This document shows positions 8,631 to 18,165 of a DNA stretch of 64,000 bases, piece by piece (the stretch's first letter is position 1; the number at the start of each line of letters is the position of its first letter). A program made the position numbers and the translations under genes. The DNA comes from Psychromonas sp. SA13A. Its GTDB lineage: Bacteria; Pseudomonadota; Gammaproteobacteria; Enterobacterales; Psychromonadaceae. The notes under the pieces are model-generated. The model was given only the letters and a program-made list of their open reading frames with translations. It did not search any database and was not told the DNA's origin. The DNA lies in the NCBI RefSeq assembly GCF_011378715.1, contig NZ_WTKU01000001.1:124001-188000 (forward strand). The letters are read 5' to 3'.

Positions 8631-9440
8631 TTAAGCTTGCTCCTCACCTAAATAAACTTCACGTACTGCTTTATTTGCTTGGATTTCATCCATCGAACCT
8701 TCCGCTAATACAGTCCCTTGATGCAACACTGTTACTTTACGTGCAATGGACCTAACAAAAGCCATGTCATGTTCAACCACCACTACCGAATGCTTACCAG
8801 CTAATGACGTTAATAACTCAGCGGTACGCTCTGTTTCCTGCGTAGTCATGCCTGCAACGGGTTCATCAACTAACAATAAACGCGGTTCAGCGGCTAGTAA
8901 CATACCAATTTCTAACCATTGTTTTTGGCCATGTGATAAACGGCCAGCGGGATAGTGCTGCTCGGCAGTTAAACCGATGGTTTGTAAGACTTCATCTATT
9001 TTGTCTTTTTGCTCGCCACTCAATTTATGAAACAGCGCAGTCCAAATACCTTTATCACCAGACAAACTTAACTCAATATTTTCAAACACACTCAATGCTT
9101 CAAATACCGTTGGTTTCTGAAACTTACGCCCGATACCCGCACGTGCAATTTCAGATTCATCAAGCTCTAATAAATCAATTTGTTGCCCAAAACTAACTTT
9201 ACCTTGGTCTGGACGTGTTTTACCGGTGATCACATCCATTAATGTTGTTTTACCGGCACCATTGGCACCAATTAAACAACGTAATTCACCATCGCCAATA
9301 TAAAGATTCAAGTCATTTAATGCTTTAAAACCGTCAAAACTCACACTGACATCTTCCACGTATAAAATCATACCGTGGCGTGTATCTGGTTTTAAATTAT
9401 CAACGGATGACAGCGGTGAACCGTGTTTATCTACAATCAT
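8631..9440 (-). CDS. urtD: Urea ABC transporter ATP-binding subunit UrtD
   Basis: 269 residues, LivG-like ATPase. Walker A GANGAGKTTLMD (about 58-69), the LSHGQKQWLEIGM signature and Walker B LLLVDEPVAGM are present. The signature LSHGQ rather than LSGGQ is typical of UrtD. An N-terminal extension of about 25 residues precedes the domain. The start codon shares one base with the urtC stop (TAATG), a sign of coupled translation. Confidence 0.96.
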   Translation of the reverse strand: MIVDKHGSPLSSVDNLKPDTRHGMILYVEDVSVSFDGFKALNDLNLYIGDGELRCLIGANGAGKTTLMDVITGKTRPDQGKVSFGQQIDLLELDESEIARAGIGRKFQKPTVFEALSVFENIELSLSGDKGIWTALFHKLSGEQKDKIDEVLQTIGLTAEQHYPAGRLSHGQKQWLEIGMLLAAEPRLLLVDEPVAGMTTQETERTAELLTSLAGKHSVVVVEHDMAFVRSIARKVTVLHQGTVLAEGSMDEIQANKAVREVYLGEEQA

Positions 9441-10651
9441 TATTTATTCTCCGCTGTTAATATTGAATCGTCAGCACTTTTGTTAGTACTTGTGTTAGCG
9501 CTCCCGTCTGAGCTGTTAGGTTTGTTGTCTGTGGATGGTGGATCTATTTTATCCATTAAGTTAGTCACTAACCCTGCAAGGCCTTTAGGTAATAATAAGG
9601 TGACTAATACAAACAAACCACCTAATCCAAATAACCAAGCTTCTGGCATGATCGCAGTGAAACGTGTTTTGGCATAACTCACCACAATCGCCCCAACTAA
9701 CGCACCATATAATGTGCCTCGACCACCAATCGCTACCCAAATAACAATTTCAATGGAGTTTAATGGTGAGAACTCACCGGGATTAATAATGCCCACTTGC
9801 GGCACATAAAGCGCACCAGCTACGCCGGCTAACATTGCCGATACCACGAAGATCCACACTTTATAGTGTTGTGGTTTGTAACCCACAAAACGCACGCGGT
9901 CTTCTGCATCTCGAATAGCAGTGACGACACGGCCCATTTTTGAATTAACAATAAAATGACTGATTGCATAACCAATGGCTAACATGACTGCCGTCGCTAC
10001 GAATAAAGCCAGCTTGGTATTTGGAGACTGCAATGAGAAGCCAAAGATTTCTTTAAAATCCGTTAAACCATTGTTACCACCAAACCCCATTTCATTGCGG
10101 AAGAAAGATAATAACAGCGCATAGGTCATCGCCTGGGTCATAATTGATAAGTACACGCCGCTTACACGTGAACGGAATGCTAACGTACCAAAAATGTAAG
10201 CTAATAATCCAGGGCCAGCAAACACTAATAAGATCATCACTAAGGCATTATCAGATCCCGCCCAATACCAAGGTAATTCAGTCCAGTTCAAGAACACCAT
10301 AAAATCGGGTAGTTCTGGGTTACCGTAAACACCTCGGTCACCAATCTGACGCATTAAGTACATGCCCATTGCGTAACCACCTAGCGCAAAGAATGCACCG
10401 TGGCCTAAGCTTAAAATACCGCAATATCCCCATACCAAATCGACGGCTAAAGCCAGTAAAGCATAACAAAGGTACTTACCTAATAAGCTCACAGTGTAAT
10501 CGCTCACATGCAGCAGCGAACCCTCGGCAAACATTAAGTTACAAACAGTGACATACAAGGTTGAGACAAATAAGATCGCAATAACAAAATGCAAACTACT
10601 CATTTTTTTGGTTATGTTGTTCACGCTAGGTGAATTAAGTAAAGTTTTCAT
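9440..10651 (-). CDS. urtC: Urea ABC transporter permease UrtC
   Basis: 403 residues, LivM-like permease with about nine membrane segments and the conserved YAMGMYLMRQIGDRGVYGNPELPDFMVFL region characteristic of UrtC. The last 35 or so residues form a Ser/Asn/Asp-rich cytoplasmic tail longer than usual. The gene overlaps both urtB and urtD by one base (TAATG junctions), so urtB-C-D are translated as a tightly coupled unit. Confidence 0.96.
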   Translation of the reverse strand: MKTLLNSPSVNNITKKMSSLHFVIAILFVSTLYVTVCNLMFAEGSLLHVSDYTVSLLGKYLCYALLALAVDLVWGYCGILSLGHGAFFALGGYAMGMYLMRQIGDRGVYGNPELPDFMVFLNWTELPWYWAGSDNALVMILLVFAGPGLLAYIFGTLAFRSRVSGVYLSIMTQAMTYALLLSFFRNEMGFGGNNGLTDFKEIFGFSLQSPNTKLALFVATAVMLAIGYAISHFIVNSKMGRVVTAIRDAEDRVRFVGYKPQHYKVWIFVVSAMLAGVAGALYVPQVGIINPGEFSPLNSIEIVIWVAIGGRGTLYGALVGAIVVSYAKTRFTAIMPEAWLFGLGGLFVLVTLLLPKGLAGLVTNLMDKIDPPSTDNKPNSSDGSANTSTNKSADDSILTAENK

Positions 10652-12279
10652 TATTCTGCAGCTCTCCCTTTTTGCGGAAACAGTCCTTTAGGTCGTTTTT
10701 GAATAAACAACACTAAACTGACTAGCACAATAATATTGGCTAATACAGGTCCCATTGATGGCTCTAATATTTTGTTAAATGTTCCCATGGTCATCGCGGC
10801 AACTAGCGTACCCCATAAATTGCCCACACCACCAAATACCACCACTAGGAATGAATCGATGATATAAGCCTGTCCTAAGTTCGGTCCAACATTGGTTAAC
10901 TGACTTAATGCAACACCTGCAACACCCGCGATACCTGAACCTAACCCGAAGGTAATGGCATCTACCCATGAGCTTTTAACACTCAAGGCTCTGGCCATAT
11001 CTCGGTTTTGAGAAACGGCACGAACGTGTAAACCTAATGAAGAGTTTTTCAAAATCATTAACAATGAGAAGAACACCATTAATGCAAATAAGATGATGTA
11101 TAAACGGTTATAGGTAAGCGACAGAATCGGGTTAATCTCTAACGAACCACTCATCCACTGCGGCGCTTCAACTTGGCGATTAAGCGGAGAGAAAACACTA
11201 CGCACTAACTGTTGTAAGATTAAGCTGATACCAAAGGTAGCCAATAAAGTTTCTAACGGACGACCTTTTAAGAAACGGATCACACCACGTTCAATTAACA
11301 CCCCAACAAAACCAGACACAAGGAATGCGGCAGGCACGGCCATTAATAAAGAGTATTCAATTAAATTGGGGAAAGTTTGTTGGATAACATAAGTGGTATA
11401 AGCACCTAGCATCATCATTTCACCGTGCGCCATATTGATCACGCCCATCACACCAAAGGTGATAGCAAGACCAATCGCCGCGAGTAATAATACTGAGCCA
11501 AGGCTTAATCCGAAGAACAGATTTTCCGCTAAGCTAAATACACTTGCTTGCTGCTCAATACTGTCTATTGCATTGCTTAAGACCGTTTTTAACTCTTTTG
11601 TTTCTGCATCAGCTGCATTACTTGGTAACGAACCTAATTGCTTAACTAATGCGTTTTTAACGGTAGGCTCTAGCCGATTAGAGAGTTGTTTAGCAGCAGA
11701 TAATTTCTCCGCTATTGACCCAGTTTGTAATTGTTCAATTAATAAAATGACCGACATTAACTCGCGAGCATCTTCATCTTTCTCTGCTTTAATTAATTTA
11801 TTGACGGCAACCAGGCCGGCTTGGTTAGGATTATCTAATAGCTGTTTCAAAGCCGCGATACGGATATCTGTATCAGTGTTTGTTAAATCTAGGTTGGCTA
11901 ATAAATCACGAATTTGGCCACGTAAACGGTTATTGGTTCTGACTTTCTTAATCGCTGATTTTTTAACTGCTGGCAATGCTTCAGCGCTTAATACATCGGT
12001 TAACTGATATTGCTTTTGTTCATTTTTATAGACTGATACAACACGCTTATTGGTTTTAAGGTAATACAGGTCCCCATCCATCAATGGTTGTAAAATAGCA
12101 CGTACTTGTGGTGCAGACGTCGCCGCGATTTGTTCAATCAATGGCGCCATTTTATTTAATTTGGTATTTGGTAGTTGCTCTACTAACAGCGGAAGAGCTG
12201 ATTGTTGTGTTTCACTAACAGCGGCTGAGGCGTTGAATGACATAACAAAGAAAAGTAACAGGGGAAATAGACGCAACAT
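10651..12279 (-). CDS. urtB: Urea ABC transporter permease UrtB with periplasmic N-terminal domain
   Basis: 542 residues. A signal peptide (about 1-19) leads into a helical, Ala/Leu-rich exported region to about residue 245, which reads like HEAT-type repeats. The LivH-like membrane domain follows, with LAITFGVMGVINMAHGEMMMLGAY and DSFLVVVFGGVGNLWGT. The long N-terminal region is a known feature of proteobacterial UrtB, with unclear role. It lies 100 bp after urtA, and the hairpin in that gap may set the ratio of binding protein to membrane parts. Confidence 0.95.
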   Translation of the reverse strand: MLRLFPLLLFFVMSFNASAAVSETQQSALPLLVEQLPNTKLNKMAPLIEQIAATSAPQVRAILQPLMDGDLYYLKTNKRVVSVYKNEQKQYQLTDVLSAEALPAVKKSAIKKVRTNNRLRGQIRDLLANLDLTNTDTDIRIAALKQLLDNPNQAGLVAVNKLIKAEKDEDARELMSVILLIEQLQTGSIAEKLSAAKQLSNRLEPTVKNALVKQLGSLPSNAADAETKELKTVLSNAIDSIEQQASVFSLAENLFFGLSLGSVLLLAAIGLAITFGVMGVINMAHGEMMMLGAYTTYVIQQTFPNLIEYSLLMAVPAAFLVSGFVGVLIERGVIRFLKGRPLETLLATFGISLILQQLVRSVFSPLNRQVEAPQWMSGSLEINPILSLTYNRLYIILFALMVFFSLLMILKNSSLGLHVRAVSQNRDMARALSVKSSWVDAITFGLGSGIAGVAGVALSQLTNVGPNLGQAYIIDSFLVVVFGGVGNLWGTLVAAMTMGTFNKILEPSMGPVLANIIVLVSLVLFIQKRPKGLFPQKGRAAE

Positions 12280-12314
12280 GGGCTGTTCCTTAATATTGGT
12301 TTTTTAGTTCATAA

Positions 12315-12338
12315 AATGGGAGAACGGTGCCTCCCATT
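12315..12338 (-). promoter_or_regulatory. Intercistronic hairpin between urtA and urtB
   Basis: A perfect 8-bp stem AATGGGAG/CTCCCATT with an 8-nt loop lies in the 100-bp gap, followed on the minus strand by only a short T stretch. Such hairpins after a binding-protein gene typically stabilise its mRNA or partly end transcription, giving excess binding protein. That role is inferred. Confidence 0.6.
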
Positions 12339-12379
12339 AAGTTGTTCTGTACGTTAATTAATGCATTAGAACGTTATGA

Positions 12380-13663
12380 CTAAAACTTTTGACCAGAACA
12401 TTTTGCAGTCGTTACATCAAAGTTGCCGCATTTGATTGGAGCAGTCCAATCAGATACTAGGTTTTTAGAGCTTGGTAGGAAGTCTGACCATGCATCACCA
12501 ATTACGGTATCAGGCGTTTCCCAAACTACTTCAAACTGACCATCTTCTTGGATTTCACCAATTAATACTGGCTTAGATAAATGATGGTTAGCGTTCATCA
12601 CCGCAATACCACCGGTTAAGTTAGGTACAGCAATACCAATCATTGCTTGTTCAACAGCATCAACATCAGTAGTACCGGCTTTCTCAACAGCCTTAACCCA
12701 CATTTTAAAACCAATATAAGTTGCTTCCATTGGATCATTTGTTACACGCTTGTCATCACCAATGTATTTTTTCCATTGTGCAATAAACGCTTCATTTTCT
12801 TCTGTCTCAACACTTTGGAAGTAGTTCCAAGCAGCTAAGTGACCCACTAACGGTTTTGCATCAAAGCCAGACAGTTCTTCTTCACCTACAGAGAAAGCAA
12901 TAACAGGAATATCTTCAGCAGAAATACCTTGGTTACCTAACTCTTTGTAAAATGGAATGTTTGCGTCACCGTTTACTGTAGAAATAACAGCTGTTTGCTT
13001 ACCTTCAGAACCAAAACGTTTCACATCAGCAACAATGTTTTGCCAATCTGAATGACCAAATGGCGTGTAGTTAATCATGATATCTTCAGACTTAACGCCC
13101 TGTGCCATTAAGTATGCTTCTAAGATTTTATTGGTTGTACGTGGGTAAACGTAATCCGTACCTAACAATATAAAACGCTTCGCGCCAATATCATTAATCA
13201 GGTAATCAACCGCTGGAATCGCTTGTTGGTTTGGCGCAGCACCGGTATAGAATACGTTTTTAGATGACTCTTCACCTTCGTACTGAACGGGATAGAACAT
13301 CAAACCGTTAAGCTCTTCAAGCACTGGTAATACTGATTTACGAGAAACCGAAGTCCAACTACCAAAAATAACATCTACTTTATCTTTTGCTAATAACTCA
13401 CGACCTTTCTCTGCAAATAATGGCCAGTTTGACGCAGGGTCAACTACCACAGGCTCAAGTTGTTTACCTAATAAACCGCCCTTTGCATTTTGGTCTTCAA
13501 TCATCATCAACACAGTGTCTTTTAGTGTGGTTTCACTAATCGCCATGGTGCCAGATAAAGAATGTAAAACACCGACTTTGATATTGTCAGCCGCGTAAGC
13601 AAAGTTAGTCATTAACCCCGTTGCAACAATCGAACTTGCAACAATTAGTTTTTTCAGTTTCAT
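12380..13663 (-). CDS. urtA: Urea ABC transporter substrate-binding protein UrtA
   Basis: 427 residues with a signal peptide ending near residue 24 (TNFAYA). The body is the UrtA-type periplasmic binding protein: KVGVLHSLSGTMAISE, NGLMFYPVQYEGEESS and FVWETPDTVIGDAWSDF-like C-terminus. It captures urea for UrtBCDE. GGAAAGGAA lies just before the start. As first gene of the 11-kb minus-strand urea unit it carries the main promoter region, shared with the divergent sensor kinase gene. Confidence 0.96.
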   Translation of the reverse strand: MKLKKLIVASSIVATGLMTNFAYAADNIKVGVLHSLSGTMAISETTLKDTVLMMIEDQNAKGGLLGKQLEPVVVDPASNWPLFAEKGRELLAKDKVDVIFGSWTSVSRKSVLPVLEELNGLMFYPVQYEGEESSKNVFYTGAAPNQQAIPAVDYLINDIGAKRFILLGTDYVYPRTTNKILEAYLMAQGVKSEDIMINYTPFGHSDWQNIVADVKRFGSEGKQTAVISTVNGDANIPFYKELGNQGISAEDIPVIAFSVGEEELSGFDAKPLVGHLAAWNYFQSVETEENEAFIAQWKKYIGDDKRVTNDPMEATYIGFKMWVKAVEKAGTTDVDAVEQAMIGIAVPNLTGGIAVMNANHHLSKPVLIGEIQEDGQFEVVWETPDTVIGDAWSDFLPSSKNLVSDWTAPIKCGNFDVTTAKCSGQKF

Positions 13664-13922
13664 AGATAGTTCCTTTCCCTTTTAGTATCCAATAATCGAT
13701 CTTTTTAACGGAATAAAAATCTCAATCCCAACCTATTTCAAGTGGGATAAGTATCCAGTAATTAGAGCAAGCATTAAATGCGTAAAAGCACGCAATGGAC
13801 TACGCAATTATGCGCATATAATAGAAAGTACTATTGAAGTAAGCTACGCGCGCGAGATATGCTAAGAGCGAAGTAGCTATTAGTAAGGGTACGGATAGCC
13901 AATAAATAGCAAAAGAGCATGC
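13664..13922. promoter_or_regulatory. Divergent urtA / sensor-kinase control region with inverted repeats
   Basis: 259 bp separates urtA (leftward) from the permease-kinase (rightward). It holds clustered inverted repeats: TGCGT/ACGCA at 13779-13794, CGCA-ATTA-TGCG at 13803-13814, and AGCTAC (13842-13847) with GTAGCT (13873-13878). The repeated ACGCA/TGCGT element is a candidate site for the LuxR-type regulator encoded next door. I found no convincing sigma-54 (GG-N10-GC) element. Confidence 0.5.
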
Positions 13923-16900
13923 ATGCAATCAAACCAAAAAATAATTAAAGCGCGTAGAACTTACAACAAGCTTGTTGCAAATGAGATGATGGAAGACTTT
14001 GCACTGCGTTTTACTGCCAAACGAGCTAGAAAATGGTCACTAAACCGCATCTCTATGACCGCGTTAGGTATTGTTTCATTTTTGGTTTTAGAAGCAATTG
14101 GCGGCGCAATCACGCTGCAATATGGTTTTGAAAATGCCGCATGGGCGATTTTGGCGGTGACATTAGTGGTGTTTTTAACGGGTTTACCGATCAGTTATTA
14201 CGCCGCCAAATATGGCGTTGATATTGACTTACTCAGCCGAGGTGCTGGCTTTGGTTATATTGGCTCCAGCATCGCCTCACTTATCTATGCCTCCTTTACT
14301 TTTATTTTCTTTGCCCTTGAAGCCGCCATTATGGCTATGGCATTAAAGATATTATTTGGCCTGCCCTTACCCGCGGGTTATATCGTTAGTACGCTATTAA
14401 TCATTCCATTAGTGACCCACGGCATCACCTACATCAGCCGCTTTCAAGTATGGACATCTCCTATTTGGGTGGCATTGCAACTGCTGCCGCTGTTCTTTGT
14501 ATTTACCCATAACGATACACAATTCAGCGATTGGGTAAACTTTACCGGTGAAGCAGGCGAATCAGGAGCAACCTTTAATCTCTTATTATTTGGTGGTGCT
14601 TCAGCGGTATTGTTAGCGCTGGTGGCACAAATTGGTGAACAAGTAGATTTTCTACGGTTCTTACCAGAGAAACCTAAAAAAGGTGCTTGGCGTTGGTGGC
14701 TGGCGTTGATTGCCGGTGGCCCAGGTTGGATGGTATTTGGTGCGCTTAAACTTTTTTTAGGATCTTTTTTAGCCTATTTTGCATTAAAACAAGGCATTGC
14801 ACCGGATCTCGCTAGCGACCCTGCACACATGTATCAACTTGCTTATAGCTATGTCTTTGATAACCCTTCTATTAGTGTTTTTGTTGCCTGTAGCTTTGTG
14901 GTGTTATCACAACTCAAAATCAACGTCGCAAATGCTTATGCGGGATCATTAGCATGGTCGAACTTTTTTTCGCGTGTTACCCATAACCACCCGGGCCGCG
15001 TGGTGTGGATGGTATTTAATGTCGCCATTGCACTACTACTAATGGAGCTCGGCATTTACCAAACCATTGCCAGTATGTTGTCCGTGTATTCAGTCATTGT
15101 ATTAGCTTGGTTAAGCTCCGTTGTTGCCGATTTAATCATTAATAAACCATTAGGGCTAAGCCCGCGCCATATCGAGTTCAAACGCTCACACCTTTATGAT
15201 ATTAACCCCGTTGGCGTGGGTTCAATGTTAATTGCATCGGTAGCAGGTTTTACTGCGCATATGGGTATTTATGGTGAAACAGTTGAAGCTTTAGCGTCTT
15301 TCATCGCCTGTTTTTTACCTTTTATTACTGTGCCTTTAATCGGTTGGTTAACTAAAGGGAAATACTATTTAGCGGCAAACCAACAACCTGAAATTAAAAC
15401 CTTCACACAATGTCATATTTGCGAAAATAGCTTTGACCATGAAGACATCACTTTCTGCCCTGCTTATGGCAAAGCTATTTGTTCGCTCTGTTGTAGTTTA
15501 GATGTACGTTGTTCAGATCAATGCCGTCCTAACGCTACGCTTTCACAACAAGCTCATGATTTTTTCACTCGTTTCTTAAGTGCCAAAGTACTAAAAGCAT
15601 TAACCACTCCTTTGATGCAATTCATCGCACTGACATTAGGGTTAAGTTTGATCGGCGCTGCTATTTTAGTCTTAGTCTATCTACAAGTGCCACTGGATGA
15701 TTTACAAGTTAAACAGGTTTTTGCTAGCACTTTAGTTAAGATATTCTTCCTATTAATGATCATTATTGGCATCGTCAGTTGGTTATTTATCCTCGCTCGT
15801 GATGGCAATCAACATGCATTAAAAGAACTACGTTCACAAACTAAAGCCTTGGCCAAAGAGGTCGATGCTCACGAACAAACATCGGAAGCATTACAAAGCG
15901 CAAAAGAAGTTGCAGAATCAGCTAACGAAGCCAAAAGTCGTTACCTTGCAGCTTTGAGTCATGAACTACGTACACCGCTTAATGTGTTATTAGGTTATGC
16001 ACAATTATTGATGCGCGACCAAGAATTACCACCGAAACAGCGCGAAAGTATTGCGATTGTAAGACGCAATGGTGAGCACCTTGCAGACTTAATTGAAAGC
16101 TTATTAGAGGTGTCTAAAATTGAAGCCGGCCGTGTCACTTTACAGCGTGATGAGTTTAATTTAAAAGCGATTTTGCAGCAGCTGGTGGATATGTTTCAAA
16201 TGCAAGCCAGTAAAAAAGGTATTAAATTTCACTATATCGCCAGCGCTAACTTACCTGATTACGTGGCAACCGATAAGCAACGCTTTAGACAAATATTGAT
16301 CAACCTGATCTCTAATGCCATTAAATATACTGAAAAAGGATCGGTAACGTTTAAGGTCACTTATCGCAGCGAAGTCGCCAACTTTAGTATTATAGATACC
16401 GGAGCGGGAATAGCTAAAAGTAACCAAGAACTGATTTTTAAACCCTTTGAACAAATTCGTAATAACCATACTCAATCTATCGGAGGAACAGGTTTAGGGC
16501 TAACTATCTCACGCTCATTAGCGGAATTAATGGGCGGTGAAATAAGTTTAAGTAGTAATGTTGGGCAAGGTTCCACCTTTTACTTCAGGTTAATGTTATT
16601 CAAACTCAACAAAGACCCTAAAGAGCCTGAACTCACCAAATCAGAAGCCGTTGGTTATAATGGTGCTAAGCAAAGCATTTTAGTGGTGGATGATAATAAA
16701 AACCAACGCCAACTGATGTTGCATTTACTCGCGCCGATTGGTTTCAATGTGTTATTAGCGGAACATGCACAACAGGGTTTTGAATTATTGCAGGAAAATG
16801 ATATCGACCTAGTATTAATGGACGTACAAATGCCTGATATTAACGGCTGGCAAATGGTTAAAAGTATGCGTGAACAGCATTATCAAATGCCCGTATTAAT

Positions 16901-17288
16901 GGTTTCAGCCAATGCACGTGATGCAGAATATAACCTTCAAGCGGAAGGTTTTCATAATGGTTATATTGCGAAGCCTCTCAATTTGGATGCATTATTAGGC
17001 AAAATTGCACAACTATTAAACTTACAATGGCAATATAAAAATACTGATAATATAACTACTGAAGACGCCAATAGCAGTAATAAACTAAGTGTCGGCGACG
17101 AACAATATAAAGCATTAATCGCACTTGCAGAGATTGGTTACCTGTCTGGGTTTAAAGATAAATTTGCACAGATAGAAGCAGAATATTACTTTCCAGAAGA
17201 CAGCGCATCGCAGATACTTGAATATGTTGAAGTCTGTAACTTCCCTAAAATTATTGAATATTTAAACGAGTTAAACCATGGATCCTAA
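13923..17288 (+). CDS. NCS1-permease / hybrid sensor histidine kinase
   Basis: 1121 residues. Residues about 20-490 form a 12-helix permease-like region of the NCS1 (nucleobase/cytosine/hydantoin) type. A cysteine-rich stretch (about 497-530, eight Cys in C-x2-C and CC patterns plus His) follows, then two membrane helices and a short coiled coil. The kinase part has HisKA with His680 in LSHELRTPLN, HATPase with NLISNAIKYTEKG and GTGLGLTIS, and a receiver with Asp967 in LVLMDVQMPD. The C-terminal 60 residues are unassigned. It probably senses, or transports and senses, a small nitrogen compound. Position divergent from urtA suggests urea, which is inference. The ribosome site is weak. It overlaps the response regulator by 11 bp. 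Confidence 0.9.
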   Translation: MQSNQKIIKARRTYNKLVANEMMEDFALRFTAKRARKWSLNRISMTALGIVSFLVLEAIGGAITLQYGFENAAWAILAVTLVVFLTGLPISYYAAKYGVDIDLLSRGAGFGYIGSSIASLIYASFTFIFFALEAAIMAMALKILFGLPLPAGYIVSTLLIIPLVTHGITYISRFQVWTSPIWVALQLLPLFFVFTHNDTQFSDWVNFTGEAGESGATFNLLLFGGASAVLLALVAQIGEQVDFLRFLPEKPKKGAWRWWLALIAGGPGWMVFGALKLFLGSFLAYFALKQGIAPDLASDPAHMYQLAYSYVFDNPSISVFVACSFVVLSQLKINVANAYAGSLAWSNFFSRVTHNHPGRVVWMVFNVAIALLLMELGIYQTIASMLSVYSVIVLAWLSSVVADLIINKPLGLSPRHIEFKRSHLYDINPVGVGSMLIASVAGFTAHMGIYGETVEALASFIACFLPFITVPLIGWLTKGKYYLAANQQPEIKTFTQCHICENSFDHEDITFCPAYGKAICSLCCSLDVRCSDQCRPNATLSQQAHDFFTRFLSAKVLKALTTPLMQFIALTLGLSLIGAAILVLVYLQVPLDDLQVKQVFASTLVKIFFLLMIIIGIVSWLFILARDGNQHALKELRSQTKALAKEVDAHEQTSEALQSAKEVAESANEAKSRYLAALSHELRTPLNVLLGYAQLLMRDQELPPKQRESIAIVRRNGEHLADLIESLLEVSKIEAGRVTLQRDEFNLKAILQQLVDMFQMQASKKGIKFHYIASANLPDYVATDKQRFRQILINLISNAIKYTEKGSVTFKVTYRSEVANFSIIDTGAGIAKSNQELIFKPFEQIRNNHTQSIGGTGLGLTISRSLAELMGGEISLSSNVGQGSTFYFRLMLFKLNKDPKEPELTKSEAVGYNGAKQSILVVDDNKNQRQLMLHLLAPIGFNVLLAEHAQQGFELLQENDIDLVLMDVQMPDINGWQMVKSMREQHYQMPVLMVSANARDAEYNLQAEGFHNGYIAKPLNLDALLGKIAQLLNLQWQYKNTDNITTEDANSSNKLSVGDEQYKALIALAEIGYLSGFKDKFAQIEAEYYFPEDSASQILEYVEVCNFPKIIEYLNELNHGS

Positions 17289-18165
17289 AAGCAGTGATGT
17301 TGTATTGGTTGTCGACGATTCGCCAGAATCATTAGGCATGCTCAATGTAGCGCTGAACAGTCAAGGTTATACCGCACTAGTTGCCTTAAGCGGACAACAA
17401 GCGCTGGCCATCGCAGAAAAAGTCCCGCCAGATGTGGTGTTATTAGATGCGATGATGCCTGAAATGGACGGTTTTGAAACCTGCCGCCGTTTAAAAGAGC
17501 TATTACCCAACACTCCGATTATTTTCATGACTGGATTAACCGACGTTGAAGACATCGTAAAAGGTATTGAAGCGGGTGGCGTGGATTATGTGACTAAACC
17601 TATTTCGCCCGACGAAGTGATTGTGCGTATTAAACGTCATGTTGAAACCGCAAAACTCGCATTAAGTGCGCAGGATGCATTAGACCATGCCGGTAAAACC
17701 GTTTTCTGTGTCAGTCAATTAGGCCGTTTGTCTTGGGCAACACCCCATGTGCATGAGCTGGTAGATAATATTTCTAAAGGCGACGCAAGCCCATGGGCAA
17801 CCTTAGCCACTTTAATCGAAAGTTGGTTACTAGGTGACACCAGCCAAGCGTTAACCGTGGACTGTTTTTCAGAAAAAATGAGTATTGCTTACGAGCGCCA
17901 GCAGCAAGAGATGCATTTATTGCGTATTGTACAAAATAAGACGCAAAAATCAGCACAAGATTTAAAGGAAAACCTACCCATCACCAAGCGTGAATCAGAA
18001 GTGTTGTATTGGGTTTCTTACGGGAAAACCAGTTGGGAAATTTCTCAGATTTTGGAGATGAGTCCACGCACAGTAAATAAGCATTTAGAGCAGATCTATA
18101 AGAAGTTAGGGGTGGATAACCGCACATCGGCAGCAGCGATTTCGATTAGGATCCTAGAGGGATGA
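17278..18165 (+). CDS. LuxR/NarL-family response regulator, partner of the permease-kinase
   Basis: 295 residues. The receiver domain (about 7-120) carries the phosphoacceptor Asp57 in VLLDAMMPEMDG and the conserved FMTG and TKP. A middle region of about 110 residues has no recognised domain. A GerE-type helix-turn-helix ends the protein (LTKRESEVLYWVSYGKTSWEIS then MSPRTVNKHLEQIYKKLGV). The start lies inside the last codons of the kinase gene, so the two are made together. It is the likely transcription factor for the divergent urt/ure operon, by context only. Confidence 0.9.
   Translation: MDPKSSDVVLVVDDSPESLGMLNVALNSQGYTALVALSGQQALAIAEKVPPDVVLLDAMMPEMDGFETCRRLKELLPNTPIIFMTGLTDVEDIVKGIEAGGVDYVTKPISPDEVIVRIKRHVETAKLALSAQDALDHAGKTVFCVSQLGRLSWATPHVHELVDNISKGDASPWATLATLIESWLLGDTSQALTVDCFSEKMSIAYERQQQEMHLLRIVQNKTQKSAQDLKENLPITKRESEVLYWVSYGKTSWEISQILEMSPRTVNKHLEQIYKKLGVDNRTSAAAISIRILEG

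Noticed and set aside
11435-12007. 190-codon plus-strand frame antisense to urtB
   Set aside because: Shadow of a well-supported gene; no homology or ribosome site.
13664-13922. Sigma-54/NtrC-type promoter before urtA
   Set aside because: Expected for nitrogen genes, but no acceptable TGGCAC-N5-TTGC match was found on either strand.
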